A stretch of 64,000 bases of DNA from Ricordea florida (GCA_949710005.1 OX453275.1:2211973-2275972), one strand, 5' to 3'. Counted from the first letter of the stretch, positions 9,700-23,029 are shown. The notes: generated from the letters alone by a model not told the origin. A program made the numbers and translations.

Positions 9700-12600
9700 T
9701 TAAGAGAGGGGGTAAGTAGTGATAACTTGCATGTTTTTTGGCACGATCTGAATGGTGATTAGTTTGCTGTTTATCTTGCACTTGCATTTCTGGCTTGCCT
9801 GACCAGCTCCGATGAAACAAGCCGAGTAGAGAGCCATTTCAAAAGCGGGACTGGTTCCAACGAAGAAGCCGCTGCACGGTTTATTTGCGTTTCTCCAAGT
9901 GAAAGCGAATTTCATCAGTGGAGGCTAAAAAGTAAAAACAGCAGATAAATAAACAAATAATTGTTACTATGTTTCTCGCGTTACTTATAGGCCCGAAATG
10001 CTAATTGTGAAAATATGAAACACTCACTCTACAAATCTGTTTTTAAATTTGGGAAATCTTCTTCTCTGGGAAAATTTGATGGGCAGATTCGAAACATCTT
10101 AGTTATTAAACTAAAGTAAGAATCATTGTGCCCATCAAAACGTCGATCCTGAAACCCTTTTCAAGAAAAGCGCATCAGATACCGCTTCTTAAAAGGCTCG
10201 ATAACTTAGCAGGACTTGAAAACCATTTTATGATTTATGATCCCGATATTTACAAAGGAAATTTTACTAATTTTTTGGTTCTTAAGCTTAATTAAGCCAA
10301 GAAGAAGAACTACATAAAAATCGGGGATCATCCTCGGTGTAAAACCCTGTGAAGTTATTCTTTGTTATTTCACTATTATTTTCCTAGTCTCTATTGTTTT
10401 GTCTCCTTTGTTTCCTTTGTTCTACGTCACTCGTGAATGTAACACCGAGGGTGAGCCAAAAATCGATAGAATCCCACCTAAAAATGAAGCGCCGGGCTCG
10501 TAAAGTAATCTGGACCTTCGCGAAACCGGCTCCAGATCTGGTTTGAAGAAGAGGTGATAAGAGCTAGTCTCGGGTGTAATGATTTTACCCACTAAATTTA
10601 ATTACAACCAGGAGCCCATGACCAGGAGCGTTCCTCTGTGTTGGGTGACGTCCCCAGCACAGTAGCAGATGTGGTTATTTTTAGAACTCATATTTCCCGC
10701 AAAGCGGTTTCCATAGTTTCCGTTGCTGTAAGTGACCAACTCGCTTTCTCTTCCGATCTTTCGCTTTTCTTCGCATCTTTTGCCCTTTTATCACAAAAGC
10801 CATTCCAGAATTTACTCAAAGTGTATCCCACAGTTCAAAGAAGGCTTAGATTAAATAATATGTAACTAAACACGATAAAAGTTGGAGGAATGATAGAGCT
10901 ACTTTTCAAGTCGTAAACGCAGCGGTACGGTTTTCTCCTCTTGAAACGTTTCACTGTTTAAGAAACTGATGAAGCGCTCAGGAGCAGACGAATTAAAGAA
11001 AGAAGATTTATGTAAAGTTTCAAAGTTACATTTGCGGAATCCTCGCGACGATTCCATTCATTATGTTCACGAATTGGAAAGCGGTACCGTCCCCAATACA
11101 CCGAGTGCTTCTTCTCAGGCTAGCGAGCATACCCAAATGCAATCAGCGCAGTCGATTTTAAGAAAGAAGCTTTGATAATGATGGGCTCCTGTTACAACTC
11201 TACATTATTTCGATTTTTGAGGGGAAAAGAACACTGAAAAGCAAAAAGAGGGAAAAAACAAAGCGGAACTCCAAGTTAAAAAAAGGAGCAAAGACAATAA
11301 ACTTAACCCCAGGCTCCTGACTGAGCCGCTTATGACTGCTGGTTACTAGGCCGGGAATTGAATAACAAACAAATAAGATTGGAGGCGAATGTCCTCTGTC
11401 CAATCCCTGTTCTCTTATCACTGGAAACTGCGTCACTCTGAGATCAGACATAAGCTTACCGCAATAGCGTCCCATTTATTGACACTGGTGACTGTTATCC
11501 CGTTTGGTTTACCTTTAAGCAAATACAACTGGTACCAATTGTGGAAACCACTCACGCTGTTACCGCGCAGTTCACCTGTCAGACAGAAAGGACAATCACA
11601 ATCGAAGGGGATGTAAAAGATTTTCGGTAATGCGGTTTTGCGTCATTTTTGCTGTGGCCTTAGTGTGTGGAGGCACATTAGCGTAGTGGCTAGCGTGTCG
11701 GACTTCAGAGCAGGAGGTTTCGAGTTCCATGGCTTAAGTTAAATAGCCTAACAAGCTGTCCCTTTACCTCAAAACTAAAGAACTTCAGTCACTACTGACA
11801 CTACAACTCACGAGCTATTTGAAATATCCACTTGAGGGCAAACAACTCTTGAATTCTCCTTAGGACAGCTTCTCCAGACAATCTCACGGCAAACGCGATC
11901 TCCAAACAACTTTTGACTACTTGAGATTACTTCCGAGCGTACGTACGTAAGCAAACTCCTGGGCGAACGTCAGACTACGGAACGTCAGACAGAACGTCAG
12001 ACGTCGCAGAGCTGCGTGGTAACGTTCCTTATATACAGTTACAGAGAATTCTAGAACATTCGAAAGATTACAATAATAACTATTTATAGTGGGATCACTT
12101 CAGTAACTCGGTTAATCCATGTCTTAGTGTGTTGTAGAACTCTCCAGAGGGAATATTGCGCGACTCATCAAACATTTGAATGTTAACAGGCTCTAGAAAG
12201 TTCGCCTTGTAACAACCTTTCTTTTCGAGACGAGAAAAGAAAGTTTTATCAAAACTTTCTTTCAGCTCTTACACTCCTGCTTTAAACAGTGACGATGAGA
12301 GCTTATTACCATTAGTATATTTACACCTTATAATAAGGCAACACCCTTCAATTCAACAGGGGTATAAACGAACCACGCAGCATAAACCACTTTAACCCGA
12401 CAGAAGACACCAGACGGGAATATCAAAGCGTCCAGTTGGTGAATTGCAACTGTTTCATTCACATTTCTTTACTTTGACAGCTTGCCACCAAACTACGTCT
12501 AACCTAAAGACATATTTTACTTCAATTTGACAAAAACGAAATCCGTATCTGTAGAGGCGAGTCAAATGATCCCCTCCCCCACCCTTGTGCGTTTATTAGC

Positions 12601-15600
12601 AATCAAGCCCCGAAGGAAGCTCTTGAGAATTTAGGATAAGTGTGAGCTGCCAAGGTTCGCAAACCCTGATCTTATTTAAGGGTAGAACATTGATATTTGA
12701 TACCCTTTCTAAGACCCAAAACCACGAAATGCACGCTATTTAAGGGAAAAATGATAACTCATAATTATTGAACTGATAGGTTGTTTTCTTTTTTTTCCTT
12801 TGTATACGCACTTTAAGCATTAGGCATAGAATAATACGTGAATTCAGGCATATAGTACAGTTTTAATGGACCATAACTTTTTCGTTTTGTACGTTGGGGT
12901 GGATACTGCAATTTAGTGACCCTATCTAAGGAATATCTCAGGATTACACTACCAAAAAATACCAAAAAGGACGCCCTGTTTAAGGACTGAGCACCTCGAA
13001 AAACCCTACCCTATCGGGCGGCATATACCTATATAGCGTAGGGTACCCCAATCAAGGTTGTTCAAAAGACATAGACTATTTATAGATATACTTACCGACA
13101 AACACATGTTCAAAGCCGGAGAAGAGGCCCTGCCTTCTGTTCTTGTTGTACTCTCGGAACCAAGCGATCGCTAAGTCATTTGCGAAATCCTGTAAACTCT
13201 AGAAACGAAAAACAACGTGGGAAGATAAAAAATAGCATTTAATCTATTTTTTAATCTCGCTTGAAAATTCTTGTGTAAGAAAACCACTTGTTCCCTAATT
13301 ATTTTGTTTTCCGGGTACCAGCAATTCATTCAGAGGTTCCTTAGTTTCCAAAACATAATTCGCAAATATCCCATGTTCCGGCTGAAAATAAATGCTTCTC
13401 ACGGTTCCCTTGTTCCCTAGAACACCAAGGGAGGAGAGGGAGGGGCTCTCGTGTGACTAAGATCCGCAAGATCGTTCATCACAAGTCAGCAGTTTAAACA
13501 GTTAAACAGTTTATATTATGATTTGGATTGGCAGTCAAATGGTTTCGAGTGCAATTTGGAATAAATGAGCACAAGTAAATTTTTCAAAGACTACAACAAT
13601 GCACGAACCTGTAGGGCGAGTTAAATTTGCTGTCTTTGAAAAATCTACGAGTGCTTATTTATACAAAATTGTACTCGAAATCATTTGATTAGTTGTTAAT
13701 ACTTGTGTAGCCAGGGCTATGAAAGTGCTGCAGAAATTTATGAGTGCGATCTTTGTAGGAAATTCAACTCTACCACGGCGTGTTGCCTCGGAAGAATGGC
13801 TCGTTTTCTTAGCATGAAAAAGGCCGTGGAATCGGAATTAAATGACATAGGTGCTTGTTTTAAGGTGTTGAATCTCATAATTGAGAAGCGAAGATATCCC
13901 CAACAAACATTAAATCTCAAACTAGTAGCGTCGAGTACTATTCTGCTGATTATACTACAAGGGTTAGTTGATATCTGACACGGCAATTCCCTACCAAGGC
14001 AACAGCTATTGATCACAGCATCGCAAATTAAATACGCCAAAGAAACGCAGAGCGCCGTTTCAAGCTTATCATTTTTGCTCTCACGGCTTTACAGTATATA
14101 AATGATACGTCCATAAGTCAATCTTTCTCGAAAGGAAGATGACATTAGGCCTTTTTTGTGGTTGTCTTTATTTCAAATCGAGGCTCTACCAAAGCGCAGT
14201 GCATTCTGGTCCGCTAAAAGCGAGGCTCTTCTACAGCGCAGAGCTTTGTGGTCCGCTGAAGAAGAGGCTAAAAACCACAGCAAAATCTCGATTTTACCTC
14301 TTTTTCTTTTAAATTTTGATTATGAATTGATGCTCCGCTCGCCGGCTTCGCTTCCTCCGCAGCAATAAACACACCGAGGAACAAAGCAAGTCTTTGTCTT
14401 TCATAATGAGAGTACATTATTAATGTTGTAAACATAGTAAAGGTTGTAACTTAAATAAGGCGGTGAACTAGAGCAGCTTTGGTTTAACCAGACGGGATTG
14501 GGATGAAAATGCTTATTGCGGCGGGATGGCGGGATGGAATGAAAAATACCGGCGGGAAGTGGGATTGGCAACCTCGTTCCCAGGGTCTTTTCCCTGGCCC
14601 ACCCCAAAGCCAGGGAAAAGACCCTGGGAACGAGGTTGGTGGGATTGGAAAAGTCTATTTTGGACCCTCTACTTAGATATAAGTTAAGAAACAAACAAAC
14701 AAAATAACAAACAAGCAAACATATGAATAAGCAAAGAAACAAATAAACAAACAAGTAACCAGGGAAATAAATAAACGAAATCTCTTCCTTGGCTTGCATT
14801 GCATTATGTGAAAGAGAAAGGAACGGTTCGACTGCTTTCAACCAATGAGAATTACAGGTAATTGTGTTAGCTTACTGCAGCCGTGGTTCTTCCGTTAGTT
14901 TTAAGCCATTGATAGGCAGCATCGACAGGCCCCCCTGCAACAAGGATCTCCGATAGAAAGGCATTTTGCTTCTGTGTTCTCGCTACGTTATCATCTCCAG
15001 ATCCAGGCAAGTAACTGCTCAGTAGCGCTGCGTGTGAATTCAAACAAAAACGTTACTTACTTACTCATTTTTTTTGGAACGACTTGCACATCTACAGAGT
15101 ACCTCACATTCGCTTAAAACTGCAATTCTCAGTATTTTTGAACGAAGAAAGCATTTTAGGGTCGTAACAAGTTCCTTTGTTAATGGTGGCTAGGATATAT
15201 GATTTGCAAAATAATTTCCATAATTCGGGATTGGCGTAACATAGAACACGGGATTGAAACGCGCAGTTTTAGATCCATAAAAGACGATCTGATATCTAAG
15301 TGTGTCACTGCTTATAAGCGATTACGTTGTGAAGTCCCCTCATATCAATAATCTACCTAAGTTAAACAGCAATGTCTACCGGCTAGGCAAACTATGCATT
15401 CTAGTGTTAATCCAATTTGCCCTAGATTTAATCGCCAGACGCCGAAGGGAAAGAACTCTTACCATTACCACTTGTGAATAGTGAAACAGTTTACCATTGT
15501 CACTCATACGATTCGCTAAAATATTTTAAGCATGCAATATGGAACGAACTATTTAGTCAAAAGCAGACTCTTGGTCATTTTATTATTTAACTTAGATTAA

Positions 15601-18600
15601 GACTCTTATACAATAATTTTTTGTATTTTTTATATGGTCTAGTATTTTCTATTTAATATAATTTGTAGCATCATTAGCATTGTATTTATATTTATTAATA
15701 GTATAGAGGGCCACAAGTTTATTAGCCTTAGCTTTTTAGTGTAACCCTCTTAAAATAAAGTCCTCACCTCACTTTTAAACCGTCTTTGAAAAAGTAGAGC
15801 TTATTAGAGATTTGATGCTATAGACGGTGTTCTCATGGAGAGAGTGAGAGAGTGAGAGAGAGAGAGAGAGAGAGAGTGAGTGAGTGAGTGAGTGACACTT
15901 TATTTAAACTCGGAATTCCATCAATTAATATTGGTTTTCATGAAAGCCGAGTAAGATTAAAAATTTAAACAGAGATTAAAAAGTGGGACAAACTATCAAT
16001 AACAAGATAATAACATATCAAAGTCAAAAATATTATTATCTTCCAGTCCTCTCTTGAAGGCTGCAAGAGTTTTAGCCGACTTAATTGAATTAGGCAAGGA
16101 ATTCCACAATTTAGGACCAGCGTAAAGAAAACTCCTTTTCATAAAATCGGTTTTCGGTAATGGTAAATTAATATTTAATTCACTGTTCCTAATATTGTAA
16201 GGATTTCTTGCCTCGACTTTGAAAAATCTGTCAATTAAATAGTTTGGGGCTGCACCAGTAGAAATTTTAAACATTTGGGTGGCCTTATGCTGAGCTCTTC
16301 GGGTTTTTAAATCAGACCATCCAAGTTCCCTTAAAACATCCTCTGAGCTTACATCATAGGCAGCCCTTAAAATAACCCTACCAGCCCTATTCTGTAATTT
16401 TTGTAATCTGGTTGCTAGACCTTTAGATAAATTATCCCATACCAAATCACAATAGTCAAAAGATGGCTGGATAAGGGAATTATAAATAGTTATAAGAGTA
16501 TCATCATTAACAAATTGCCTTATTTGTCTTAAGCCCCCGATTGCAGATGAGACCTTTTTTGCCACATGGTTAATATGAGTGGACCATGATAAACGATCAT
16601 CAATATAAACACCAAGAGATTTAGCAGAGTAGACTCGTTTTATACTTGTATCACCTAATCTGATCTCAGGAGAATAGCCAAGATTGGCGAGATTGTAATT
16701 AGAGCCAATAATCAAAAATTCTGTTTTAGTGGTGTTTAAACTCAATTTGTTTGCTAAGAGCCACTGTCTAATATTTTCCAGGTCATGATTTGTACCATTC
16801 TGTAATTCAAAATAATTTTTACCAGAAACGGTTAAATTAGTGTCATCTGCAAACATTCTTGGGGTTGAGAAATTTAAGCAATTGGGTAAATCATTGATAT
16901 ATATTAAAAATAACAGAGGGCCGAGAATAGATCCTTGAGGAACACCACAAGGGATATCTGAGAACTCCGAGAGACAGCCATTTAAGTAGCATTTTTGCTT
17001 GCGATTAGAGAGATACGAATAAAACCATTTGTGTGCTGTTCCAGAAATACCATACATCTCCAATTTAGCAAGCAAAATGCTATGGTCAACTGTGTCAAAG
17101 GCCTTGGCTAAATCAAGAAAGACAACAGAGTTAAGGAAACCATTGTCAATATTGAAGAACCATTCATTAGTAGCATCTAATAACGAAGTAAGAGTAGAAT
17201 GCAGGGAACGAAACCCAGACTGGCAATTTGATAAAAGGGAATTTACCTTAAGGTAGTCATATAGCTGATTATAAATGATTCTTTCAAAAAGCTTAGCAAT
17301 AACAGAAATGACCGATATAGGTCTGTAATTGTTAAGATCATCAGTGTTATCTTTCTTATGTATTGGGGAGACTTTAGCATACTTCCACTGATCAGGGAAG
17401 ATACCACTCGTTATAGAAGCATTGAAAATTAAGCTTAAAGAATGCGATATTACAGGAGCAGCCTCCTTTAATAAGGCTTTAATCAGGTGAATTGTGAGCT
17501 AACAAATAATCAAATAAGGCGACCATGATTTCTGCTCAGCATGACTGCTGAATATATCTCGTTCTCAAAACACTGGTAGCCCAATACTGACAACAAGGGA
17601 ACTAAGTAACATTACACTGGCTAACGGGGAGACGGAGAACGCATACAGGGGCATTCTAATTAGTCCTGGATACCAGGTTTTTCAAGAACTGTAGCAGTAG
17701 GGCAATTGTGTAAAGTAACAGGAAAATATTCTGAAAGAGCGGACATTTTGGATTTTTAGATTCTCTGTGATGTCACTTCCTGTTATCTGGCTTTAAATTT
17801 TATTTTCCTCTAGCTGCCGAACAGAAAACATGATATTCGTTATTTATTTACGTACAGTCGGTAATTCCACCTCCGTGGCTTGACGTTAATATTACTCTTT
17901 ACTGTACAATGTCAGTGACTTGCTTCTGTCAACAATTTTCAACGACGTACATATGTGAACGAGGAAGTATTTGTTCAAAACGTTCTGTGGATATCTTTAT
18001 GGAAAAGCCACACCACAAGTTTCGCCATTACATAACGGCTCCATGTCTGAATTAACAGCTAGCTCAGGCTATTTACATTTGCCCTGAGAAAGGGCGTGGC
18101 GTCTATATACACACATACCGCTGTGCGTGCTGCTATTATCTGAAAAAGTTTTGTTTTATTCCCGAAAGAATTCATTAAATCGGGATGACTGATAAATGTT
18201 TTTCTTTATATATATTAGTGTCTTTGTGTTACTATTTCCTTCAACCCTTTATTAGTCCATAAACGAAGAACATGAAACGCTTTACTTTTTTCCCGTGCGT
18301 ACACCTTCAAAATCTCACGCTACGCCGTCGTGGAGAATTCTTCGAAGTAGGCAGGGATCGAGAATTCTTCGCTCCGATGTCCGATGCCTAATGAGCACCT
18401 TACCGATGCTGTCTCTATCTAAGGGCCTGTTTACATGGAGGTGGGGACCCCAGGTAGTTGAGGTAACCCGACTAGGTTGGGTAATCCGCCTCTCCATATA
18501 ATTTCTGATTTTTATTTGATCACGATTACATGACAGGTGGGGTAACCCGCGCCGTCTAGGTGGGTTGCCCGTTCTGCTAGGTAGGGTAACCCAGTCTGCT

Positions 18601-20845
18601 AGGTAGGGTAACCCGGTCTGCTAGGTAGGGTCACCCGGTCTGCTAGGTAGGGTAACCCGGTCTGCTAGGTAGGGTCACCCGGTCTGCTAGGTAGGGTAAC
18701 CCGGTCTGCTAGGTAGGGTAACCCGGTCAGCCGGGGTTGCATCAGTGACATGCATTTGCAAGCGCAAAATAATAAAAAAAAAGACACGGCAGTGAAATGT
18801 AGCAGCGAGAGCAGCTAGTGAGAGGAAAAGAACACTGACCAAAATGCGTCGTTCGCCCGCCATTTTCTCTGTTTATGTGCTAGCGATCACGCAGCAACCT
18901 TTAGGAATTTCACCCCGGGAGACGGGGGTTGTAAGTTTGCATGTAAACTGCGGGTTATTCTTCGACCACGGCTAGGCGGGTTACCTCACCTACCTGGGGT
19001 CCCTCACCTCCATGTAAACAGGCCCTAAGAGGCCACTCGTTTAATTTATTTACCTCCAAACTTTGTGAACACGTCTTTCGCAAGTTTTGTTTGACCAGTT
19101 TGCGTAAAACTGAAGAGTGCTGGAATGTTGTTTTCATTGACGTTCATGTCAGTACCGATGATCAGGTTATTTCCCGCCTTGTCCCACATATCTTGACAAA
19201 CATCATCAGGCACATTGATATCCCGACGGACCCGTAGTCCCCTAAGGATGAAAATATCACATAATAAATCATACACTTTAATATCCGACTGTACATTACC
19301 GCTGGTTACTGCCAAAAGGCAGTGTAATTGTTTTACAGACTTTTCTATTTACAGACTGTCACCATTCTCTTGAAATTAAAGCTACTCAACAAGCCGGGTT
19401 CCAGAAAAGCCTATTAGCCCTAAACTATGTATTTAACCCTGAGTTATCAATCGATCAGAGAGCTTAGTGAACTCCAGAGGCTAGCAGGAGATTTCCTTCC
19501 TGCAAAGACTGCCAGCTCACTTACTGACTTGTTATGTCATTTTGTTTCGTTTTTCTTTTTTGTTCCATTAGTTCATAATGAAGCTTGATATCCCATGGCC
19601 AAGTCACTTTTGCGCGAATTATCTTATTATGGTATCCGAATCTTCTCTCTGCTCATGGTCAATTTAACAATATTCTACGAGACCATCTGCCCACCAAGAA
19701 ATATCTTGAAAAACTGACTAGTGTTCATGATCTACTGACTTGTTTACCGAAATACAGATACAAACCCTGACATCATGAAACCTCTCTCATCAAAGAATAT
19801 ATAGTCGTTATGATTCCCGTCATAGCGTTAACAAATTGAAATCATCATGACGTCCATCATATCTTAAATCCAACCAAAAATTCAAGTTTCTCGCTTCTTC
19901 ACAATAATACTAGAAATTTAAAGCGTAATCTTGATGATTTTCAGACGCATGTACTTCATAAAATCGATAATAGATTTAATGTTATCAGTGGGAATAACTG
20001 GCAAGAATTTCAAAAGCCAGTTCCCTTGACTATAATCCTAGTATCCCGGGATATAAATTTAAATACAGCCCAACATCTTTAGCTGCTGGAGGCGTTTGGA
20101 TGTAGTTATTGAAGAAGATCTTAATTATACTATAGTGAATAATAGAAAAGACATCCGAAGATACTTTTCAGGCCTTGTGGATTACAAGCCAACGAGATCT
20201 GTGGGGTTGTTTACCGACAGTACAACTCTCCCGAACGCTTCCAGGAGTATTTTGACCGAACTTTGGAAAAAGCTTATCGCTTGTGATAAATGAATCTAGG
20301 TCTTCAATATAAATCAGGATTTCAATATAAATCTCCTCAGAGTTGAGTCTTGTAATTACTTCTTCAACAGTTCTGCTTTCCTTGCAAAACTTTTCTTCTA
20401 TCCCGACCATCGATAAACCTACGAGATTGTATCGTAATTCTGCTACTCTAATTGACAACATTCTATCCAGGGGCAACAATGTTTCTGATATCAGCGATCA
20501 CTTTACGCTGTTTGGCATTTTTTATTCCTGCATGAAGAGAACCTTTCATCCTAGACATAACTAAAACTTGAGATTATTCCTGCATTTCCGAAACCAAATT
20601 CCATTTCGAATTATCTCAGATTGAGTGGGATTCTATCATCACTGACAATCATAATGCGGATATTGATCGTCCGTTCTCAAGCTTTTTCAACAAACAAACT
20701 TGTTACCAAGCATGCTCCTCTTAACGAGAAGCCAACAAACAAACTTGTTACTAAGCATAACAAAACAACTGAGAAAGTCCACAACTTACCTAGCGTCCAA
20801 CTGGGGAATCAGAATCAAACACGAAAAGATAAGAAATTGCATCAT
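9700..20845 (-). CDS. Secreted EndoU (XendoU/PP11-type) endoribonuclease, gene 1
   Basis: Six exons: 20790-20845, 19054-19241, 14876-15027, 13096-13198, 11460-11575, 9700-9924. All have GT/AG borders and phases 2,1,0,1,0, giving 279 residues and a TAA stop. Exon 1 is a signal peptide (MMQFLIFSCLILIPQLDA). The rest is one EndoU domain of normal size: NNLIIGTDMNVNE (N-terminal part), FLSEILVAGGPVD, WFREY, SGFEHVFVGELRG (catalytic His163), SGFHNWYQLYL (His178), NANKPCSGFFVGTSPAFE (Lys220) and a final TTYP. EndoU enzymes are metal-dependent ribonucleases that cut at uridines, and secretion is inferred from exon 1. Introns hold a LINE, a Harbinger-like MITE, another LINE and a SINE. The first exon and promoter are almost identical to gene 2 while the enzyme body is far diverged. 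Confidence is high for the exons and moderate for the exon 1 join. Confidence 0.87.
9925..11459. other. Last intron of EndoU gene 1
   Basis: No repeat shared with the window and no further exon was recognised in this 1.5 kb intron. Confidence 0.5.
11667..11740 (+). repeat. tRNA-headed SINE fragment in EndoU gene 1 intron
   Basis: GGAGGCACATTAGCGTAGTG then GGCTAGCG has A-box form, and GGTTTCGAGTTCC is a degenerate B box. It resembles the head of the SINE at 36940-37149 (same order of blocks). The 3' limit is not clear. Confidence 0.5.
14179..14270 (+). repeat. Two-copy tandem duplication, about 48 bp
   Basis: GAGGCTCTACCAAAGCGCAG and GAGGCTCTTCTACAGCGCAG each start a diverged unit that ends in TGGTCCGCTRAAR. 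It lies in intron 2-3 of EndoU gene 1. Confidence 0.5.
14570..14637. mobile_element. Short perfect palindrome (foldback MITE type)
   Basis: The arms 14570-14598 and 14609-14637 are exact 29-bp reverse complements (core CCCAGGGTCTTTTCCCTGGC) around a 10-base loop. This is a recurrent short palindrome type that I recall from coral genomes. Confidence 0.65.
15838..15894. repeat. (GAGA/GAGT)n microsatellite
   Basis: Runs of GAGAGT, GAGA and GAGT. It adjoins the 3' end of the minus-strand LINE and is probably its tail. Confidence 0.85.
15996..17497 (-). CDS. LINE ORF2 with intact reverse-transcriptase domain, 5'-truncated
   Basis: A single frame open for about 500 codons. It begins without a start codon at about 17497 (LIKALLKEAAPVISH) and ends at a stop at 15996. 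Reverse-transcriptase blocks in order: KVSPIHKKDNTDDLNNYRPI, QSGFRSLHSTLTSLL, VVFLDLAKAFDTVDHSILL, PCGVPQGSILGPLLFLIYIN, RMFADDTNLTVSG (catalytic FADD), then a C-terminal region ending YAGPKLWNSLPNSIK. Clade looks Jockey/CR1-like. No endonuclease domain is present, so it is a 5'-truncated insertion that could not move alone. With no stop codons across the palm and thumb it must be young. It lies in intron 2 of EndoU gene 1 (between its second and third exons), in the same orientation. Confidence 0.88.
18423..19025. mobile_element. PIF/Harbinger-like MITE with TAA target duplication
   Basis: Left end GGGCCTGTTTACATGGAGGT and right end, reverse-complemented, GGGCCTGTTTACATGGAGGT, with similarity continuing to about 45 bp. 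It is flanked by TAA at 18420-18422 and 19026-19028, a three-base duplication as in PIF/Harbinger. It carries a 22-bp minisatellite. Its right end stops 25 bp short of the splice donor of EndoU gene 1 exon 2. Confidence 0.75.
18574..18728. repeat. 22-bp minisatellite, seven units
   Basis: Unit CTGCTAGGTAGGGTMACCCG plus GT, starting at 18574, 18596, 18618, 18640, 18662, 18684 and 18706. The only regular variation is A or C in GGGTMACC. The unit resembles the sub-terminal sequence of the MITE that contains it. Confidence 0.85.
19560..20780 (+). repeat. Degenerate LINE 5' end and endonuclease, copy B
   Basis: Homologous to 1-720 over its right part. It reads EEDLNYTIVNNRKDIRRYF and RLYRNSATLIDNILSRGN, with frameshifts. 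It lies in intron 1 of EndoU gene 1 and ends only a few bases from the signal-exon donor at 20784-20789. The left part (19580-19770) is the upstream region of the element. Confidence 0.7.
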
Positions 20846-22172
20846 ATTGGATGAGATTCGCTTTATGAGAAAGTGTTGGAGTCTTGACGAGTTCTGGAAG
20901 TGCACGCATTAATATTAGCTTGGTCCTTTTAACATAAGGGTTCATCAATTGTTAAGTACCTCTTAACCCAAGAATTTAACGCAGTTGTAAATTTATATGG
21001 CACTTGTAAATTTATATGGCCATTAGTGGTTAAATTACCCTCTTATCATTTCTAATGCTCGTTCGTCATCCTAATGCTAATTCGATTTCTATGTTGAAAC
21101 GAAGTCTACTTGATTCAAATTGTCATAAATTGATTTAATAAATTGATTCAAGATCAATCCAAAAACGCAATTTGACGTTTACTTTGTAAATAATGTGTGG
21201 TGAGTAATCGGATGTGATCTGCGAAGATTTTTTAGCTAATTCCGAGGATGGTCACCAGCTCTAAGAAAAGCACTCTTGAATAGTTAAGTGCCGCTAATTG
21301 ACGCACAAGAAAAGTCATTGTGTCTATTAATCACGCCACAATATTTAGTTTTTAAGAAAAGGATTTTGGAGAGATTTTCAAGAATGAGCTAGCTAAAATG
21401 ACGTGAGATTTTGCGTTTAGAATTTAATTTGAGTTTTCCTTGATTCAACCAAGAGAAAAAATGGATATCACTTCTCAGTGGATGGATAATCAAGTGGACT
21501 CTTGTAGTTGTTAAGTCTGATACATTCCTTCATACCTTTAGAACCGATTCTAGATTACAATAGTTGAGATAGAGATGAGAAAACCAAAGAAACTCGTTTA
21601 GTTTTTAATGGTGCAACGAATTTAACCTTATCGTGATCGACTTTGTTTGCTAGGCACTCATCTTCAAGTGTGTGGCAAGAGTATTTTAAGAGTGTTTATC
21701 GATAGTTTGTACTTACCGTCAAAAGTATGTAATGTTTGGTGTAGGTTTGCTGTTGTGAATACAAGTTAATCAGTCTTACTACACAGGAAATATACTTAGC
21801 TGATGTCTACGAGTTTTTAAAATTAGGGGTTGTTGGGACCTATAATAAACCGAAGAAACACCAAAATCCGAAATTAATTTCGAGCAAAACCGAAACAGCC
21901 ACTGAACACAAAACCAAAGATTTACATTCATCAGTCCCAATTTCCAAAACTCTAATGGTCCCTAATGGATTTCATATTGATGGCACTGGGGGCATGCATA
22001 CTCGGATCTCGTTTAGTCTCTATTCTTTAGGAAAATTCTCAAACTCCTACATTGAATCGCAATTAGAGGGATTCGGCAATCACAAAAAACTATCCTATAG
22101 CTGTGAAAATCACCCCTGAAATCACACTAAAATCTAAATTACGCACTGAAGTTTAAGAATTTAAATGTGAAT
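20783..22172 (-). repeat. Promoter/signal-exon cassette, copy B
   Basis: Supplies exon 1 and upstream DNA of EndoU gene 1. Aligned by eye it is nearly the same as copies A and C over about 1.4 kb of non-coding DNA. It lacks the 5112-5310 part of copy A, where the LINE fragment now joins. Confidence 0.8.
20991..21017 (-). promoter_or_regulatory. Tandem TATA boxes of EndoU gene 1
   Basis: CCATATAAATTTAC occurs twice, 19 bp apart, 145-170 bp upstream of the ATG at 20845. A transcription start near 20960 is inferred, not seen. Confidence 0.5.
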
Positions 22173-22214
22173 ATGATGCGATTGACTGATCCTTATATTA
22201 TGCGATTGACTGAT

Positions 22215-23020
22215 TATATATACAAAGCATCCTTTGACAAAGCCGCCCCTCCATACCATGAAAGCACTCGACGAAAGCGGATACAGCTACACCCTGCACA
22301 ACGAACCAAGCGCATCTAACAAGCGAAAAAACCGTCAACGCAGTAACATCCTGTGGTACAACCTCCCCTTTCAGCAAGAACACAAGTACTAACATCGGAC
22401 ACAAATTCCTCGCTCTAGTAGATAAGCACTTCCCAAAGGACCGCGAGCTCCGCAAAATCTTCAACCGCAACACCATCAAGATCAGTTACAGCTGCATGAA
22501 CAACACTAAACAAATAATCGACAACCATAATAAACGCATCTTAACCACATCTACACGAACCAACGATGCCGCCGCCGCTAACACTAAAGAAAGAAAGACA
22601 TGCAACTGCCGAAAAAAGAACAATTGCCCGCTCTACAGAAACTGCCTGCAACCATCGGTAATCTACCAAGACACCGTTACGCGCAAAGACAACAACACGT
22701 CCCAAACCTACATCGGACATACGGAAAACAACTTCAAAACAAGATACAGAAACCACACCGCATCTTTCCGCCACGCTAAACACACTCAGAAACTCCACCG
22801 AACTCAGCAAACACATGTGGACCCTTAAAGACAACGATATTGAACACTTTATTTTCTGGCGAATCCTGTCTTCAAACTCGCCATATAACAGCTCAAGCAA
22901 AACATGTAACCTCTCCCTCAAAGAAAAATTCCTAATAATCTGCCGACCCAAACTATCCACGCTAAACAAACGTAATGAGCTTGTGTCTTCTTGCCGCCAA
23001 CTATGGTGGAAGATTTTGAG
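22215..23020 (+). pseudogene. Penelope-like element C-terminal fragment, copy B
   Basis: Reads ALDESGYSYTLHNEPSASNK, then ILWYN, FNRNTIKISYSCMNNTKQI, the Cys cluster CNCRKKNNCPLY, TYIGHTENNFKTRYRNHTAS and ends NELVSSCR, where repeat R begins. A one-base shift before the Cys region and a 2-bp insertion after HAKH break the frame. Copy C shares the 2-bp insertion, so B and C descend from one already broken copy. Confidence 0.75.
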
Positions 23021-23029
23021 TAAAACCAC

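Noticed and set aside
18574-18728. CRISPR-like array
   Set aside because: Units are contiguous 22-mers without spacers, inside a MITE in animal DNA. The 78-bp array at 39024 is rejected for the same reason.
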